From NCBI RefSeq assembly GCF_013520865.1, contig NZ_JACDXJ010000001.1, forward strand, positions 4,573,501-4,637,500: DNA of 64,000 nucleotides, written 5' to 3'. Under the pieces are notes generated by a model that did not search any database, was not told the origin of the DNA, and worked only from the letters and a program-made list of their open reading frames with translations. Within the stretch, counting starts at the first letter, position 1. Every line of letters starts with the position of its first letter. The translations under genes were made by a program, and so were the position numbers. Source of the stretch: Microvirga mediterraneensis. GTDB lineage: Bacteria; Pseudomonadota; Alphaproteobacteria; Rhizobiales; Beijerinckiaceae. This document shows positions 16,034 to 25,341 of the stretch, in pieces.

Positions 16034-18451
16034 ATGCGCTTCGTTCTTCGTTTTTTCGGCTTTGCCGTGGCTCTTGCCTCGCTTCTTCTGGTCAGCGTCT
16101 CGCTGGCCGTCGGAGTCCTGCTGTGGCACCTCTCCGCCAACCTCCCTGACCACGCCGAGCTCGCGCGCTACGAGCCCGCGACGACGACGCGCCTGCATGC
16201 TGCCGACGGGAGGGTCATCGCCGAATACGCGCGAGAGAACCGGCTGTACCTTCCCCTGGGGGCCGTGCCGGGACGGATCGTCGCCGCCTTCCTGTCGGCG
16301 GAGGATCGACACTTCTACGAACATAACGGAATCGATCCCAAGGGTATCGGCCGCGCCCTGCTCGCCAACTTCGCCGGCACCGCGGGCCGCCCGCAGGGCG
16401 CCTCGACGATCACCCAGCAGGTGGCCAAGAACCTTCTGCTGTCGCGGGAGCAGACCTACAGTCGCAAGATCAAGGAGATCCTGCTCGCCTTCCGGATAGA
16501 GGAAACGTTCAGCAAGGATCGCATCCTCGAACTCTACCTCAACGAGATCTATTTCGGCATGGGTCACTACGGCATCGCCGCGGCTGCGTTAGGTTACTTC
16601 GACAAGTCCGTGCAGGAGCTGAGCCTAGCGGAGGCGGCCTACCTCGCCGCTCTCCCGAAGGGGCCGAACAACTATCATCCCTTTCGCCAGCCCGAGGCGG
16701 CCATGGCCCGCCGCAACTGGGTGCTGGAGCGGATGGCCGCCAACGGCTACATCGCACAGCACGAAGCGGACGGGGCAATGGAGGAAGCGTTCGTCGTCAG
16801 TCCCCGTTCGGTCTCGCCGCACGAGACTCAGGCGGGCTACTTCGCCGAGGAGGTCCGGCGCGAACTCGCCAATCGCTACGGCGAGGCGGCGCTCTACGAG
16901 GGCGGCCTTTCGGTTCGCACGACGCTCGATCCGAAGATGCAGGCCGTGGCCCGCAAGAGCCTTGTCGATGGACTTGTCCGCTTCGACGAAGCACGGGGCT
17001 GGCGTGGAACCGAGACGCACCTCACGTCTGTCGAGGGCGACTGGGGAGCAAGGCTCGCCGAACTGCCGGCATTCGAGGATATCCGCCCGTGGCAGCAGGC
17101 CGTCGTGCTCACGGTCGACGCCAAGGGCGCCCGCATCGGCCTTCGACCGGACAGGGATGCGACTGGATCCGTCGAGACAGCTCGCCGCACCGGACGGATC
17201 GTGAGCCGGGGCATCCGGTGGACGGGCAAGAGCCGCGCGAACGACGTCTTGCGCGTCGGCGACGTCGTCCATGTCGAGCCGATCAGCAAGGCATCGAAGG
17301 AGTATCGGCTGCGGCAGATCCCCGAGATCTCGGGAGCTTTGGTCGCACTGGAGCCGGATACCGGGCGCATCCGCGCCATGGTGGGCGGCTTCTCGTTCAG
17401 CCAGAACGAGTTCAATCGCGTCACTCAGGCTTGGCGCCAGCCCGGCTCCACGTTCAAGGCCGTTGTCTACGCGGCGGCCCTGGACAACGGCTACACACCG
17501 TCCAGCCTCGTGCTCGATGCACCCCTGTCCATCGAGCAGGGAGCAGGACAGGCGCCGTGGTCCCCAGGCAACCACAACGGCCGCTACGACGGCCCGTCCA
17601 CGCTCCGCATGGGACTGGAGCGCTCCAAGAATGTGATGACGGTCAGGCTGGCGCGGGACATCGGGATGCCGCTTGTGTCCGACTATGCTCGGCGCCTCGG
17701 TGTCCAGGACGACTTGCCTCCGCTGCTCGCGATGGCCCTCGGAGCCGGCGAGACGACGGTGCTGCGGATGACCACGGCCTATGCAATGTTCGTCAATGGC
17801 GGCCGTCATATCCGGCCCACCTTGATCGACTACATCCAGGACCGTCATGGGACGACCATCTTCCGGCACGACCGGCGGACATGCACTGGCTGCGCAGCTC
17901 CCTCCTGGCGCGACCAGGGCCTCCCCAAGCTGGCCGACCAGACGGAGCAGATCATCGATCCGCTGACGGCTTACCAGGTGACATCACTGCTCGAGGGTGT
18001 GGTCGAACGCACCCTGCCGCGGGTGTTCTCCGGGTTCGATCGACCGCTCGCCGGCAAAACCGGGACGACCAACGACGCAAAGGATCTGTGGTTCGTCGGC
18101 TCGACGCCGGAACTCGCCGTCGGCGTGTTTCTCGGTTACGACCGGCCCCGCTCGCTCGGCAGGTCGGCCTATGGCTCAGGGCACGCCGCTCCCATCGTTC
18201 GAGCCTTCCTGGAACAGGCGCTCGCGGGCAGGCCTCAAGCAAGCTTTCGCGTTCCGGCCGGCATCAAGCTGATCCCCGTAGACCCCCATACAGGCGGGCG
18301 CCGTGCGCCCGGAGCAGGCGTGATCCTGGAGGCGTTCAAACCGGGCACGGAGCCGCCGGCTGCGGCGCCTTCCCCGGTGGCCGACTGGGGCCCGGCCGAC
18401 ATCCCGGCCCAGGAGGCTTATGCCCCTTCTGGCCCCACCTATTTCCGCTGA
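16034..18451 (+). CDS. PBP1A-type bifunctional glycosyltransferase/transpeptidase
   Basis: An 805-residue class A penicillin-binding protein. One N-terminal membrane anchor (about residues 8-33) is followed by a GT51 domain (about 50-230) with EDRHFYEHNG (catalytic Glu), QGASTITQQVAKN and a KEILLAFRIE stretch. An OB-like region leads to the transpeptidase domain with SxxK in PGSTFKAVVYA, SxN in ERSKNVMTV and KTG in LAGKTGTTNDAKD. It builds and cross-links glycan strands at the periplasmic face. The ATG at 16034 is preferred over GTG three codons upstream. The Pro-rich C-terminal tail (about 770-805) is typical. The neighbouring L,D-transpeptidase suggests a wall-synthesis group. Confidence 0.94.
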   Translation: MRFVLRFFGFAVALASLLLVSVSLAVGVLLWHLSANLPDHAELARYEPATTTRLHAADGRVIAEYARENRLYLPLGAVPGRIVAAFLSAEDRHFYEHNGIDPKGIGRALLANFAGTAGRPQGASTITQQVAKNLLLSREQTYSRKIKEILLAFRIEETFSKDRILELYLNEIYFGMGHYGIAAAALGYFDKSVQELSLAEAAYLAALPKGPNNYHPFRQPEAAMARRNWVLERMAANGYIAQHEADGAMEEAFVVSPRSVSPHETQAGYFAEEVRRELANRYGEAALYEGGLSVRTTLDPKMQAVARKSLVDGLVRFDEARGWRGTETHLTSVEGDWGARLAELPAFEDIRPWQQAVVLTVDAKGARIGLRPDRDATGSVETARRTGRIVSRGIRWTGKSRANDVLRVGDVVHVEPISKASKEYRLRQIPEISGALVALEPDTGRIRAMVGGFSFSQNEFNRVTQAWRQPGSTFKAVVYAAALDNGYTPSSLVLDAPLSIEQGAGQAPWSPGNHNGRYDGPSTLRMGLERSKNVMTVRLARDIGMPLVSDYARRLGVQDDLPPLLAMALGAGETTVLRMTTAYAMFVNGGRHIRPTLIDYIQDRHGTTIFRHDRRTCTGCAAPSWRDQGLPKLADQTEQIIDPLTAYQVTSLLEGVVERTLPRVFSGFDRPLAGKTGTTNDAKDLWFVGSTPELAVGVFLGYDRPRSLGRSAYGSGHAAPIVRAFLEQALAGRPQASFRVPAGIKLIPVDPHTGGRRAPGAGVILEAFKPGTEPPAAAPSPVADWGPADIPAQEAYAPSGPTYFR

Positions 18452-18477
18452 TGACGCTCACGATGGAACCCTGACTG

Positions 18478-19122
18478 ATGTTCGATACCTTTGCCGCCTT
18501 GCTCGATTGGTTCGGGATCGTCGTGTTCGCCACTACCGGGGCGCTGGTCGCCTCGCGCAAGCAGATGGACTTGATCGGCTTTGTGCTGCTCGGAACCGCA
18601 ACCGGGATCGGTGGCGGAACGATCCGCGACATCCTCATCGACTCGCTCCCGGTCTTCTGGGTGCGGGAGCCAGCCTATCTGATCACCTGCGTGCTGGTCT
18701 CCTGCGCGGCGTTCTTCCTCGCCCACATCCCGCAATCGCGGCTGAAGCTTCTGCTGTGGTTCGATGCGGTCGGCATGGCCCTGTTCGCCGTGACCGGGGC
18801 TGAAAAGGCCCTGCTGGCCGAGGCCGCCCCCGTCGTGGTCGTTGCGATGGGAGTGATCACGGCCACTTTTGGCGGCATCGTCAGGGATATCCTGGGTGGC
18901 GAAAGCCCGGTCATCCTCAGCCGCGAGATCTATGTGTCGGCGGCGCTGGGCGGAGCGGCGATCTTCGTCGCGCTCGCAGTGGCAGGCATCGCACGGGAAT
19001 ATGCGCTGGCCGGAGGTTTCTGTGCCGCGTTCGCGATCCGGGCAGCCGCTTTGCGGTGGGACTGGTCCCTGCCGCGCTATCGGCCGCGGCCTGGGCGCAC
19101 GCGGGAGGAGATCGATCCATGA
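18478..19122 (+). CDS. TRIC/UPF0126 family channel (YicG-like)
   Basis: A 214-residue inner-membrane protein with seven predicted helices in two homologous three-helix repeats. The paired motifs GIGGGTIRDIL (about residues 43-53) and TFGGIVRDILGGE (about 128-140) are the signature Gly-rich segments of bacterial trimeric intracellular cation channels (UPF0126). Potassium-selective conduction is known for some prokaryotic TRIC proteins; the physiological role here is unknown. It begins 26 bases after the PBP stop and is probably co-transcribed, ending at a strong terminator. Confidence 0.88.
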   Translation: MFDTFAALLDWFGIVVFATTGALVASRKQMDLIGFVLLGTATGIGGGTIRDILIDSLPVFWVREPAYLITCVLVSCAAFFLAHIPQSRLKLLLWFDAVGMALFAVTGAEKALLAEAAPVVVVAMGVITATFGGIVRDILGGESPVILSREIYVSAALGGAAIFVALAVAGIAREYALAGGFCAAFAIRAAALRWDWSLPRYRPRPGRTREEIDP

Positions 19123-19141
19123 CGGGCCCGGACGCCAACGT

Positions 19142-19173
19142 AGAGGTGTTGCCACTAACGTGGCAACACCTCT
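19142..19173 (+). terminator. Rho-independent terminator after TRIC gene
   Basis: A perfect 14-bp stem, AGAGGTGTTGCCAC / GTGGCAACACCTCT, with a TAAC loop, followed by CTTGTTTG. Confidence 0.88.
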
Positions 19174-19589
19174 CTTGTTTGACCGCATTTTTTGACGGTG
19201 AACCGGATCCACTTCACCGAAAAATGCTCTAGGCCTCATCCATTCGCCACGAACCGGAATGGAAACCCGCTATGGGAGGGCTCGCTTCTCGATCTCCGGA
19301 GCAGAGCGCTGAACTCAACGAAGGACGCTGGATCGGTCGATGGCGACACCGAGTTCCTGCAACCTCTCGGCAAGAGTGCAATGGCTGATCCCGTATCTTC
19401 ACTCCCAGCGTCCGCACGGCAGAATGACCGCGACCGGAAAACGGCGGCGCTTGAACAACGACAATAGGGCCGCTCCTTACATACCCACCCTCATGACACG
19501 ACCGAAGTTAAGGCGACGAGGCAGGATGTCTTCAGCCTGAGGCAGGCTCCCTCCGGGCAAGTGCTCCGTCTCGCCGGCAGCATTCAAAT
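19174..19589. other. Intergenic region with repeat remnants
   Basis: About 415 bases without a confident gene. It begins with a short palindromic element (CGGTGAA...TTCACCG, 19194-19220) followed by AAAAATGCTCTAG, of a type scattered in related genomes. Around 19423-19465 a segment containing ACCGGAAAACGGCGGCGCTT resembles one at 47963-48012 (reported as a finding). The promoter for the AraC-type gene should lie near the right end. Confidence 0.4.
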
Positions 19590-20603
19590 ATGGAATCGAT
19601 GCAGGTTTTGGACGTTGCCGCGCCTGTGGGAATTTTTGTACATCAGGGACGTGAGATCATTCCCGGCGACAACGATGGACGGGTTAGGAGTCCGAATGAC
19701 TGCGATGGTTATATCGTAATGGACCTGCCGGGCATCGCAGGCCAGAGGAATTATCCGCTGGCGAGGCCTCATCTGGTCGATGACCCTTATGTCCTCCGGG
19801 CCGTCGATCATGTCGAGCAGGCGCTTTCGGAGCCCCTCACATTGAACGATGTCGCAGCAAAGGCTGGATTGAGCCCCTTTCACTTCCACCGCCGGTTCGC
19901 CGCCAGCATGGGCGAAACGATCGGAGATTACATCCGTATCGCGCGACTCAGCCTCGCTGCCTCCCTCATTGCACGATCCGAGACCGCCATCCTGGAGGCT
20001 GCTTTGCGCACTGGCTACGGTAGCCAAGCCGCCTTCACGCGAGCTTTCGGGAAGCAATTCGAGCACACGCCGAAAAACCTTCGCGCGTTGGTCCTCGAAC
20101 GTGCTCCATCGCCCACCGCTCTCCACCGTGACTTCGCCGGCGCTGCAAGTCTGCAGGTGCAGCCCGGAACGCCCCTGATCGGAATGCGCTTCCACGGCGG
20201 ATACGATCAGGTTTTGACGCATTGGCGCCATTTCGCCCGGTACCTGCTCCGAACCGGTTTCAACCTTGATCGGGCCCAGGCCGTGGGCGTTCTTTACGAT
20301 GACCCGGGCATCACCCCTGCTAACCGCATCCGGTATGATTGCTGCATGATCGACGCGGGATGGCCGGACCATTTTATCGAGTCGCCCTTGCGGCGCCTGA
20401 ACCTACAAGTCGGAGCCTACGCCCAGGTGAAAGTGGACGGCGAATATCGCCTCGTGAGCGAGAGCATCTTCAGCCTCTGCGTGCTGTGGCTGCAGAGGCA
20501 CCGGCGGGGTCTCGGCAACGGTCTTGCCTACGAGATCTACAGCGCTCCCCCCTGGACCGGTAGCGGTGACATCTCAGCCACAGTGCTCGTCCCGATCCTC
20601 TGA
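19590..20603 (+). CDS. AraC-family regulator with GyrI-like effector domain
   Basis: A 337-residue transcription factor. The AraC/XylS double helix-turn-helix lies at about residues 70-170 (LTLNDVAAKAGLSPFHFHRRF and YGSQAAFTRAFGKQFEHTPKNL). A C-terminal GyrI-like/SRPBCC small-molecule-binding domain follows (about 190-337: GMRFHGGYDQV through ISATVLVPIL). This order is that of the Rob/SoxS-like AraC-GyrI regulators that sense drugs or toxic compounds. The first 60 residues show no domain, so translation may start later (ATG of MDLPGIAGQ, 19722). It precedes the autotransporter gene by about 100 bases on the same strand and could regulate it. Confidence 0.85.
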   Translation: MESMQVLDVAAPVGIFVHQGREIIPGDNDGRVRSPNDCDGYIVMDLPGIAGQRNYPLARPHLVDDPYVLRAVDHVEQALSEPLTLNDVAAKAGLSPFHFHRRFAASMGETIGDYIRIARLSLAASLIARSETAILEAALRTGYGSQAAFTRAFGKQFEHTPKNLRALVLERAPSPTALHRDFAGAASLQVQPGTPLIGMRFHGGYDQVLTHWRHFARYLLRTGFNLDRAQAVGVLYDDPGITPANRIRYDCCMIDAGWPDHFIESPLRRLNLQVGAYAQVKVDGEYRLVSESIFSLCVLWLQRHRRGLGNGLAYEIYSAPPWTGSGDISATVLVPIL

Positions 20604-20700
20604 AATCCGCCAAACAGCAATCCTGATCAAACCCAGCTTTCAACAGGATGCTAGGACGCAACAGTCCAACAACATCCCATTGCCGGACCGGAGAAACCTG

Positions 20701-23700
20701 ATGTCATTTTGGCGAATGTCGCTGCTGTCCAGCACGTCTGCTCAAACGGTTCTCGCAGCAACGGCAGGACTCGGGCTCTTGGGAATGTCGACAACTCCTG
20801 CGGCTTCGCAGGCCTGGTGGATTTCCGACGCAGCCGAACTCAATGCCGCAATCGGCTACGAGAACCAGTACAATGTCGGGACTCTCTTCCTCATCACGAA
20901 CTCCTTCACTGCCGCCAATCCGACGCTCGTTCAGGTCGTTCCGACAATCCACCTGCAGAATTATGCGATCGGCATTTCCGGCCTGAGCGGGGCTGGTGGT
21001 TTCAACGTCTACAGCTACGGTCTCGGAACTCTGACCCTGACCGGGATCAACAGCTTTACGGGCGGACTTGGCATCAATAGTGCGACCGTGCGCATTGACG
21101 GTGGCGCAGCCCTGGGCGGAGGTGCAGTCGCGCTCAACAGCGCGACATTGCAGCTTACGAACAACGCGTCCTTATACAACGGCATCTCTCTCGGGAACCT
21201 TGGGGCCACGATCGACACTGCCGGCTTTAGTCTCACGGCCAATGGACCGATCAGCGGACCTGCTGGCATGTTCCTCATCGGTGGCGGGACCTTGACCCTG
21301 ACCGGGGCCAATACTTACGCCGGCGGTACAACAGTCAATAATGGAAGGGCGATCGTAGCGGCTTCGGGAGCTCTCGGCACAGGGCCTGTGATTCTGAACG
21401 GCGATACCGCCTCCCTCAGTTTCGATGGTGCTGCTGTCAATGCGGGCCCGTTGAACATTGCTCTCAACGATTCCAGCCAACTCACCTTTCGCAATGGAGC
21501 AAGTGCTGGAGGATCGACGATCACCGTCGCGGCCGACGCTACCCCTCGCCTCGGGGCAGGCTTGTTCTTCGGAACCGGAGCGACAGCCGACAACGCGACG
21601 ATCGTCAATGAGCTCGCCCCGGGCTATTCCGGCGTAACATTCCGAAGCGGCAGCAATGCCGGTAACGCGACGATCGAGAACCGCAATGGCAGTGTTACGG
21701 GTTTTGAGGGCACCAGCTCCGGAGGATCGGCGACGATCACGAACCGAAGCTTCGGAACCGTCCTGTTCCAAGACAGCTCGACAGCCGGATCGGCCACCAT
21801 CATCAACGAGGCGTCGGGGCAGGCATATTTCTCGTCCAATGCCACAGGCGGCAACGCCCGGATGGTCAACAAGGCCGGTGGCCTCGTCGATATCTCGGCC
21901 CTCAATGGAGCCGGCATCACGTTTGGTTCGATCGAAGGGGGCGGCCGGTTCAATCTGGGCTCCAAAACGCTGACGGCTGGCAGCAACGATCGCTCCACCA
22001 CAGTGTCGGGTCTCATCCAGGGCATCGGCTCCCTCGTGAAGACGGGCTCGGGAGAGATGACGCTGTCGGGGACGAACACGTACACCGGCGGCACCACGAT
22101 CACCGACGGCACGATTGCCGTGTCACAAAACACAAACCTGGGCGCAAGCGGCGACCTCACCCTTGATGGCGGCGCCTTGCGGGCCATCTCCACCTTCACC
22201 ACCAGTCGGGCCGTCACGCTCGGACCCGCAAATGGTCTGTTTGAGGTCGATGCCGGCGCGAACCTGACTCTCGACGGCGTGATCAGCGGGGTCGGTGGGC
22301 TCGCTAAGGCGGGCGAAGGCACACTCCACCTGAATCACGCCAACACCTATTCCGGTGGAACCCAGATTCACGACGGCGCGCTCTATGTCGGCGCGAACGG
22401 CGCGCTCGGTACCGGCCCTGTGCTTGTGGAAGGGCCGACCGCTGACGTGCGGCTCGGCCCCGGCGTCAGCGCTGGGGATCTGGCCATGACACTCGATGGC
22501 GGACGCCTGTTCTTCAGCGATCGATCAAGCGCCGGAAACGCCAGAATCAGGAGCCAGGCCGGTGGATCCGTGCGGTTCGAGGGCGGCGCCTCTGCGGGAG
22601 GGGCCGCATTCGACAATGTCGGGGGCACGATCGCCTTCACCGCCGACTCCACGGCAGACCATGCGGCGATCAATAACCGTGCGGACGGCCGCATCGATCT
22701 CAGCGGCCACACGGGCCCTCTGGCCATCGGCTCATTGACCGGTGCGGGCACCGTGTTCCTGGGCGGCAATACATTGATCCTGGGCCGCAACAACGCCAGC
22801 AGCGTGCTCGAAGGCAGTCTGCGCGACGGCGGGCTCATGGCCGGTCTGGGTGGCGGACTGATCAAGGCTGGCACCGGAGCTCTCGAACTGACGGGTGCGA
22901 GTACCTACACCGGGGAGACGCTGGTGCAGGCCGGAACCCTGAAGGTGAACGGCTCACTTGTTTCCTCGCCGGTGACCGTACAAGCCGACGCTGCACTCTC
23001 CGGCGCCGGCACGGTTGGCGGGATCTTGGCTCGATACGGGTCCACGATTGCGCCCGGCAATTCGATCGGCGCGCTCAACGTCGCTGGTAGTGTGGCCTTC
23101 AGCGCAGGCTCGATCTACGCGGTGGAGATCGATAGCGCCGGCCGGTCTGACCTTATTACCGCGACCGGAGCGGCGTCGCTTGCCGGCGGGACGGTCCAGG
23201 TCCTGCCGGACCAAGGAACAGGCTACAAGGCCAATAGCCCCTACACCATCCTCAGCGCCCGCAGCGGCGTGACAGGAACCTTCACGGGCACCACAGGTGG
23301 AGAATTCGCGTTCATCGTACCGACACTTGGCTACACCAACGATAAGGTCACTCTGACCATGGTGCGAAAGGTCGAGCCACAGCAGCCCGAGCCGCCTCTT
23401 CCGCCGCAGCCGGTGGCGTTCCACTCGGTAGCTCAAACCAGAAATCAGTACACCACCGCTGATGGTGTCGAGGCGCTCGGAGCCGGCAATCGCCTGTACG
23501 ACGCCGTGCTCGGCACCAGCGCGCCCGGAGCGCGGCAGGCCTTCGATGCTCTTTCTGGGGAGGCGCATGCGACGGCCGCGGGTGTCGCGCTGGGCGATGC
23601 CGAGCGGGTGCGCAACGGCCTTCTCACGCGCCTGCGCCAGCCGCTGGCCGCCCGCCCGGCCCAGCCCGACGCCCCTGCGCCCGGCCGCTTCGCCCTGTGG

Positions 23701-24507
23701 GGCGAGGGCTTCGGCTCCTGGGGGCGGGCCGGCGCCAACGGCAACGCCGCCGGCCTCGACACCGCCACCGGCGGCTTCATCCTCGGCGCCGACGCTCCGG
23801 TGGCCGACGCGGTCCGGCTCGGCCTGGCCGGCGGGTTGATCCGCACCGGCTTCGACATCGACGGGCGCCTCGCGTCGGGCCGCACCGAGAGCGTGTTCGG
23901 CGCGCTCTACGGCTCCGGCGCCTGGGGCGGGGTCACGCTGCGGCTGGGCGCGGCCTCTGCAGGGCATGCCCTCGAGGTGAACCGCGCCATCCGCTTCCCC
24001 GGCTTCCGCGACCAGACCGGCGCCTCCTATGACGGCTGGAGCGCGCAGGCCTTTGGCGAGGCCGGCTATCGGATCGACCTGGGGCCGGTGCAGCTGGAGC
24101 CGTTCGCCGGCGCCGCCGTGCTGCGGCTGCACACGGACGGCTTTGCCGAGGACGGCGGCGCCGCGGCCCTGACCGGCTCTGCCCGCGTCCACGCCCTGGC
24201 CACCACCACGCTGGGCGTGCGGGCCGAGGCCCGGTTGAGCGACACGGTGCCGCTGGTGGCGCGCGGCCTGCTCGGCTGGCGCCATGCCTATGGCGACGTC
24301 GAGCCTGCGGCGCTGCTGGCCTTCGGCGGCGGGGCGTCGGTCTTTTCGGTGGCGGGTACGCCGGTGGACCGGGATGCGCTGGTGGCCGAAGCCGGTCTCG
24401 ACTGGCAGGCCTCGGACGCGATCAGTCTGGGCGTGGCCTATGCCGGCCAGATCGGCGCGCAGGCTCAGGAGCACGCCGTCAAGGGCAACCTCACCTGGCG
24501 CTTCTGA
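20701..24507 (+). CDS. Large type V autotransporter (beta-helix passenger plus beta-barrel)
   Basis: A 1,268-residue surface protein. A signal peptide spans about residues 1-37 (cleavage near PAASQA). The passenger is a repetitive Gly/Asn/Thr-rich beta-helix with passenger-associated repeats: TLTLTGANTYAGGTTV near residue 198, MTLSGTNTYTGGTTI near 452, LHLNHANTYSGGTQI near 541 and LELTGASTYTGETLV near 726. A Pro-rich linker (about 900) precedes the autotransporter beta-barrel (about 965-1268), which ends in the outer-membrane signature GNLTWRF. GGAG before the ATG at 20701 fixes the start. From about 23,480 onward the DNA becomes strikingly more GC-rich than the passenger, suggesting a mosaic gene. 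The role of the passenger, adhesin or otherwise, is unknown. Confidence 0.92.
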   Translation: MSFWRMSLLSSTSAQTVLAATAGLGLLGMSTTPAASQAWWISDAAELNAAIGYENQYNVGTLFLITNSFTAANPTLVQVVPTIHLQNYAIGISGLSGAGGFNVYSYGLGTLTLTGINSFTGGLGINSATVRIDGGAALGGGAVALNSATLQLTNNASLYNGISLGNLGATIDTAGFSLTANGPISGPAGMFLIGGGTLTLTGANTYAGGTTVNNGRAIVAASGALGTGPVILNGDTASLSFDGAAVNAGPLNIALNDSSQLTFRNGASAGGSTITVAADATPRLGAGLFFGTGATADNATIVNELAPGYSGVTFRSGSNAGNATIENRNGSVTGFEGTSSGGSATITNRSFGTVLFQDSSTAGSATIINEASGQAYFSSNATGGNARMVNKAGGLVDISALNGAGITFGSIEGGGRFNLGSKTLTAGSNDRSTTVSGLIQGIGSLVKTGSGEMTLSGTNTYTGGTTITDGTIAVSQNTNLGASGDLTLDGGALRAISTFTTSRAVTLGPANGLFEVDAGANLTLDGVISGVGGLAKAGEGTLHLNHANTYSGGTQIHDGALYVGANGALGTGPVLVEGPTADVRLGPGVSAGDLAMTLDGGRLFFSDRSSAGNARIRSQAGGSVRFEGGASAGGAAFDNVGGTIAFTADSTADHAAINNRADGRIDLSGHTGPLAIGSLTGAGTVFLGGNTLILGRNNASSVLEGSLRDGGLMAGLGGGLIKAGTGALELTGASTYTGETLVQAGTLKVNGSLVSSPVTVQADAALSGAGTVGGILARYGSTIAPGNSIGALNVAGSVAFSAGSIYAVEIDSAGRSDLITATGAASLAGGTVQVLPDQGTGYKANSPYTILSARSGVTGTFTGTTGGEFAFIVPTLGYTNDKVTLTMVRKVEPQQPEPPLPPQPVAFHSVAQTRNQYTTADGVEALGAGNRLYDAVLGTSAPGARQAFDALSGEAHATAAGVALGDAERVRNGLLTRLRQPLAARPAQPDAPAPGRFALWGEGFGSWGRAGANGNAAGLDTATGGFILGADAPVADAVRLGLAGGLIRTGFDIDGRLASGRTESVFGALYGSGAWGGVTLRLGAASAGHALEVNRAIRFPGFRDQTGASYDGWSAQAFGEAGYRIDLGPVQLEPFAGAAVLRLHTDGFAEDGGAAALTGSARVHALATTTLGVRAEARLSDTVPLVARGLLGWRHAYGDVEPAALLAFGGGASVFSVAGTPVDRDALVAEAGLDWQASDAISLGVAYAGQIGAQAQEHAVKGNLTWRF

Positions 24508-24547
24508 GGTCGCCATTTGTGAACCCACGGCTCACGATCAGCGAGTT

Positions 24548-25048
24548 TCACATGAGTTCGTGCAACCTCCGTGCGCTCACGACAACTCCATCCATATCGC
24601 AGTAGATGAACCGTCCTGGAGCGAACTCCACCCCGCCGACTTGGAATGAAGCGCCGATCACGCCCGTTCCGTTAAACGTACCACGGGCCGGGACGACGCC
24701 GAGCGCCATCACGCCAAGATTCATGGTTGCAAGCGCCTCGGTGTCGCGAACGGCACCAAAAACGAGTATTCCGGCCCAGCCGTTCTCGATTGCCTTGGTC
24801 GAAAGCCTGTCCCCTAGGAGAGCGCTCCGGGTCGATCCCCCACCGTCGACGACGAGGACCCGCCCCTGTCCAGGCTGTTCAAGGCATTGTCTGACCAGCG
24901 CCACATCCTCGTATGTACTGACGGTTTGAATCTCGCCGCTGAAGGACTTGCGGCCACCAAAGGTGCGGAACTGAACCAGACAGACTTCTAGTTCGCCCGC
25001 GAACTCATCGCAAAGATCGGCTGTCTTGAAAGCACTCGATATGTCCAT
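24548..25048 (-). CDS. RraA-like protein (RNase E inhibitor / HMG aldolase fold)
   Basis: A 166-residue protein beginning MDISSAFKTADLCDEF and containing FGGRKSFSGEIQTV, GRVLVVDGGGSTRSALLGD, NGWAGILVFGAVRDTEAL and FAPGRFIYCDMDGVVVS. These are the RraA/MenG signature blocks. E. coli RraA binds RNase E; many bacterial homologues are instead 4-hydroxy-4-methyl-2-oxoglutarate or oxaloacetate aldolases/decarboxylases, for which the G-x20-R-D motif is present here (R-D in AVRDTE). The length of about 160 fits either. I chose the ATG at 25048 because the open frame upstream adds non-conserved residues. It is convergent with the autotransporter. Confidence 0.85.
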   Translation of the reverse strand: MDISSAFKTADLCDEFAGELEVCLVQFRTFGGRKSFSGEIQTVSTYEDVALVRQCLEQPGQGRVLVVDGGGSTRSALLGDRLSTKAIENGWAGILVFGAVRDTEALATMNLGVMALGVVPARGTFNGTGVIGASFQVGGVEFAPGRFIYCDMDGVVVSARRLHELM

Positions 25049-25211
25049 CACGGTTCGGTCTTGCTCCGTCTTTGTGGAGATCGATTCAGGGGTTACCCAG
25101 CCAGCCTTTCGAACTGACTGAACTGGAATGACATAATCCGGTGTCGAATGACGCTGAGCAGGGTTATCGAAGCCGCCGATGTATCGGCCCACGTCCGCCT
25201 CGCTCTCGGCT

Positions 25212-25328
25212 CTAGAACATTCTGCGCCAGATCAATTTCGACTTCAAGTTCTTGAAGAAGGTCTCGACCACCGAACTATCATAACACTTACCGTTCCCCG
25301 GCATCGAAATCCGAATGCTGCGTTTCCT
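25212..25328 (-). pseudogene. IS3-family transposase (OrfB) C-terminal fragment
   Basis: About 38 codons reading RKRSIRISMPGNGKCYDSS then VVETFFKNLKSKLIWRRMF and a stop. This matches the IS3 OrfB integrase-core segment usually written SMSxxGNCYDNxxxESFFxTLKxELI, which contains the third catalytic Glu. The catalytic domain upstream and the normal C-terminal stretch are both missing, so it is a remnant. It lies 13 bases from the end of the adjacent ABC ATPase gene and marks a past insertion or rearrangement. No terminal inverted repeat is visible. Confidence 0.75.
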
Positions 25329-25341
25329 CAACTCAGCTGCT

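Noticed and set aside
17089..18474. 461-residue frame overlapping the PBP gene on the same strand
   Set aside because: Arg/Pro/Gly-rich out-of-frame translation; the PBP frame contains SxxK, SxN and KTG.
22954..24528. 524-residue minus-strand open frame across the autotransporter
   Set aside because: Antisense of the GC-rich barrel; no ribosome-binding site or recognisable domain.
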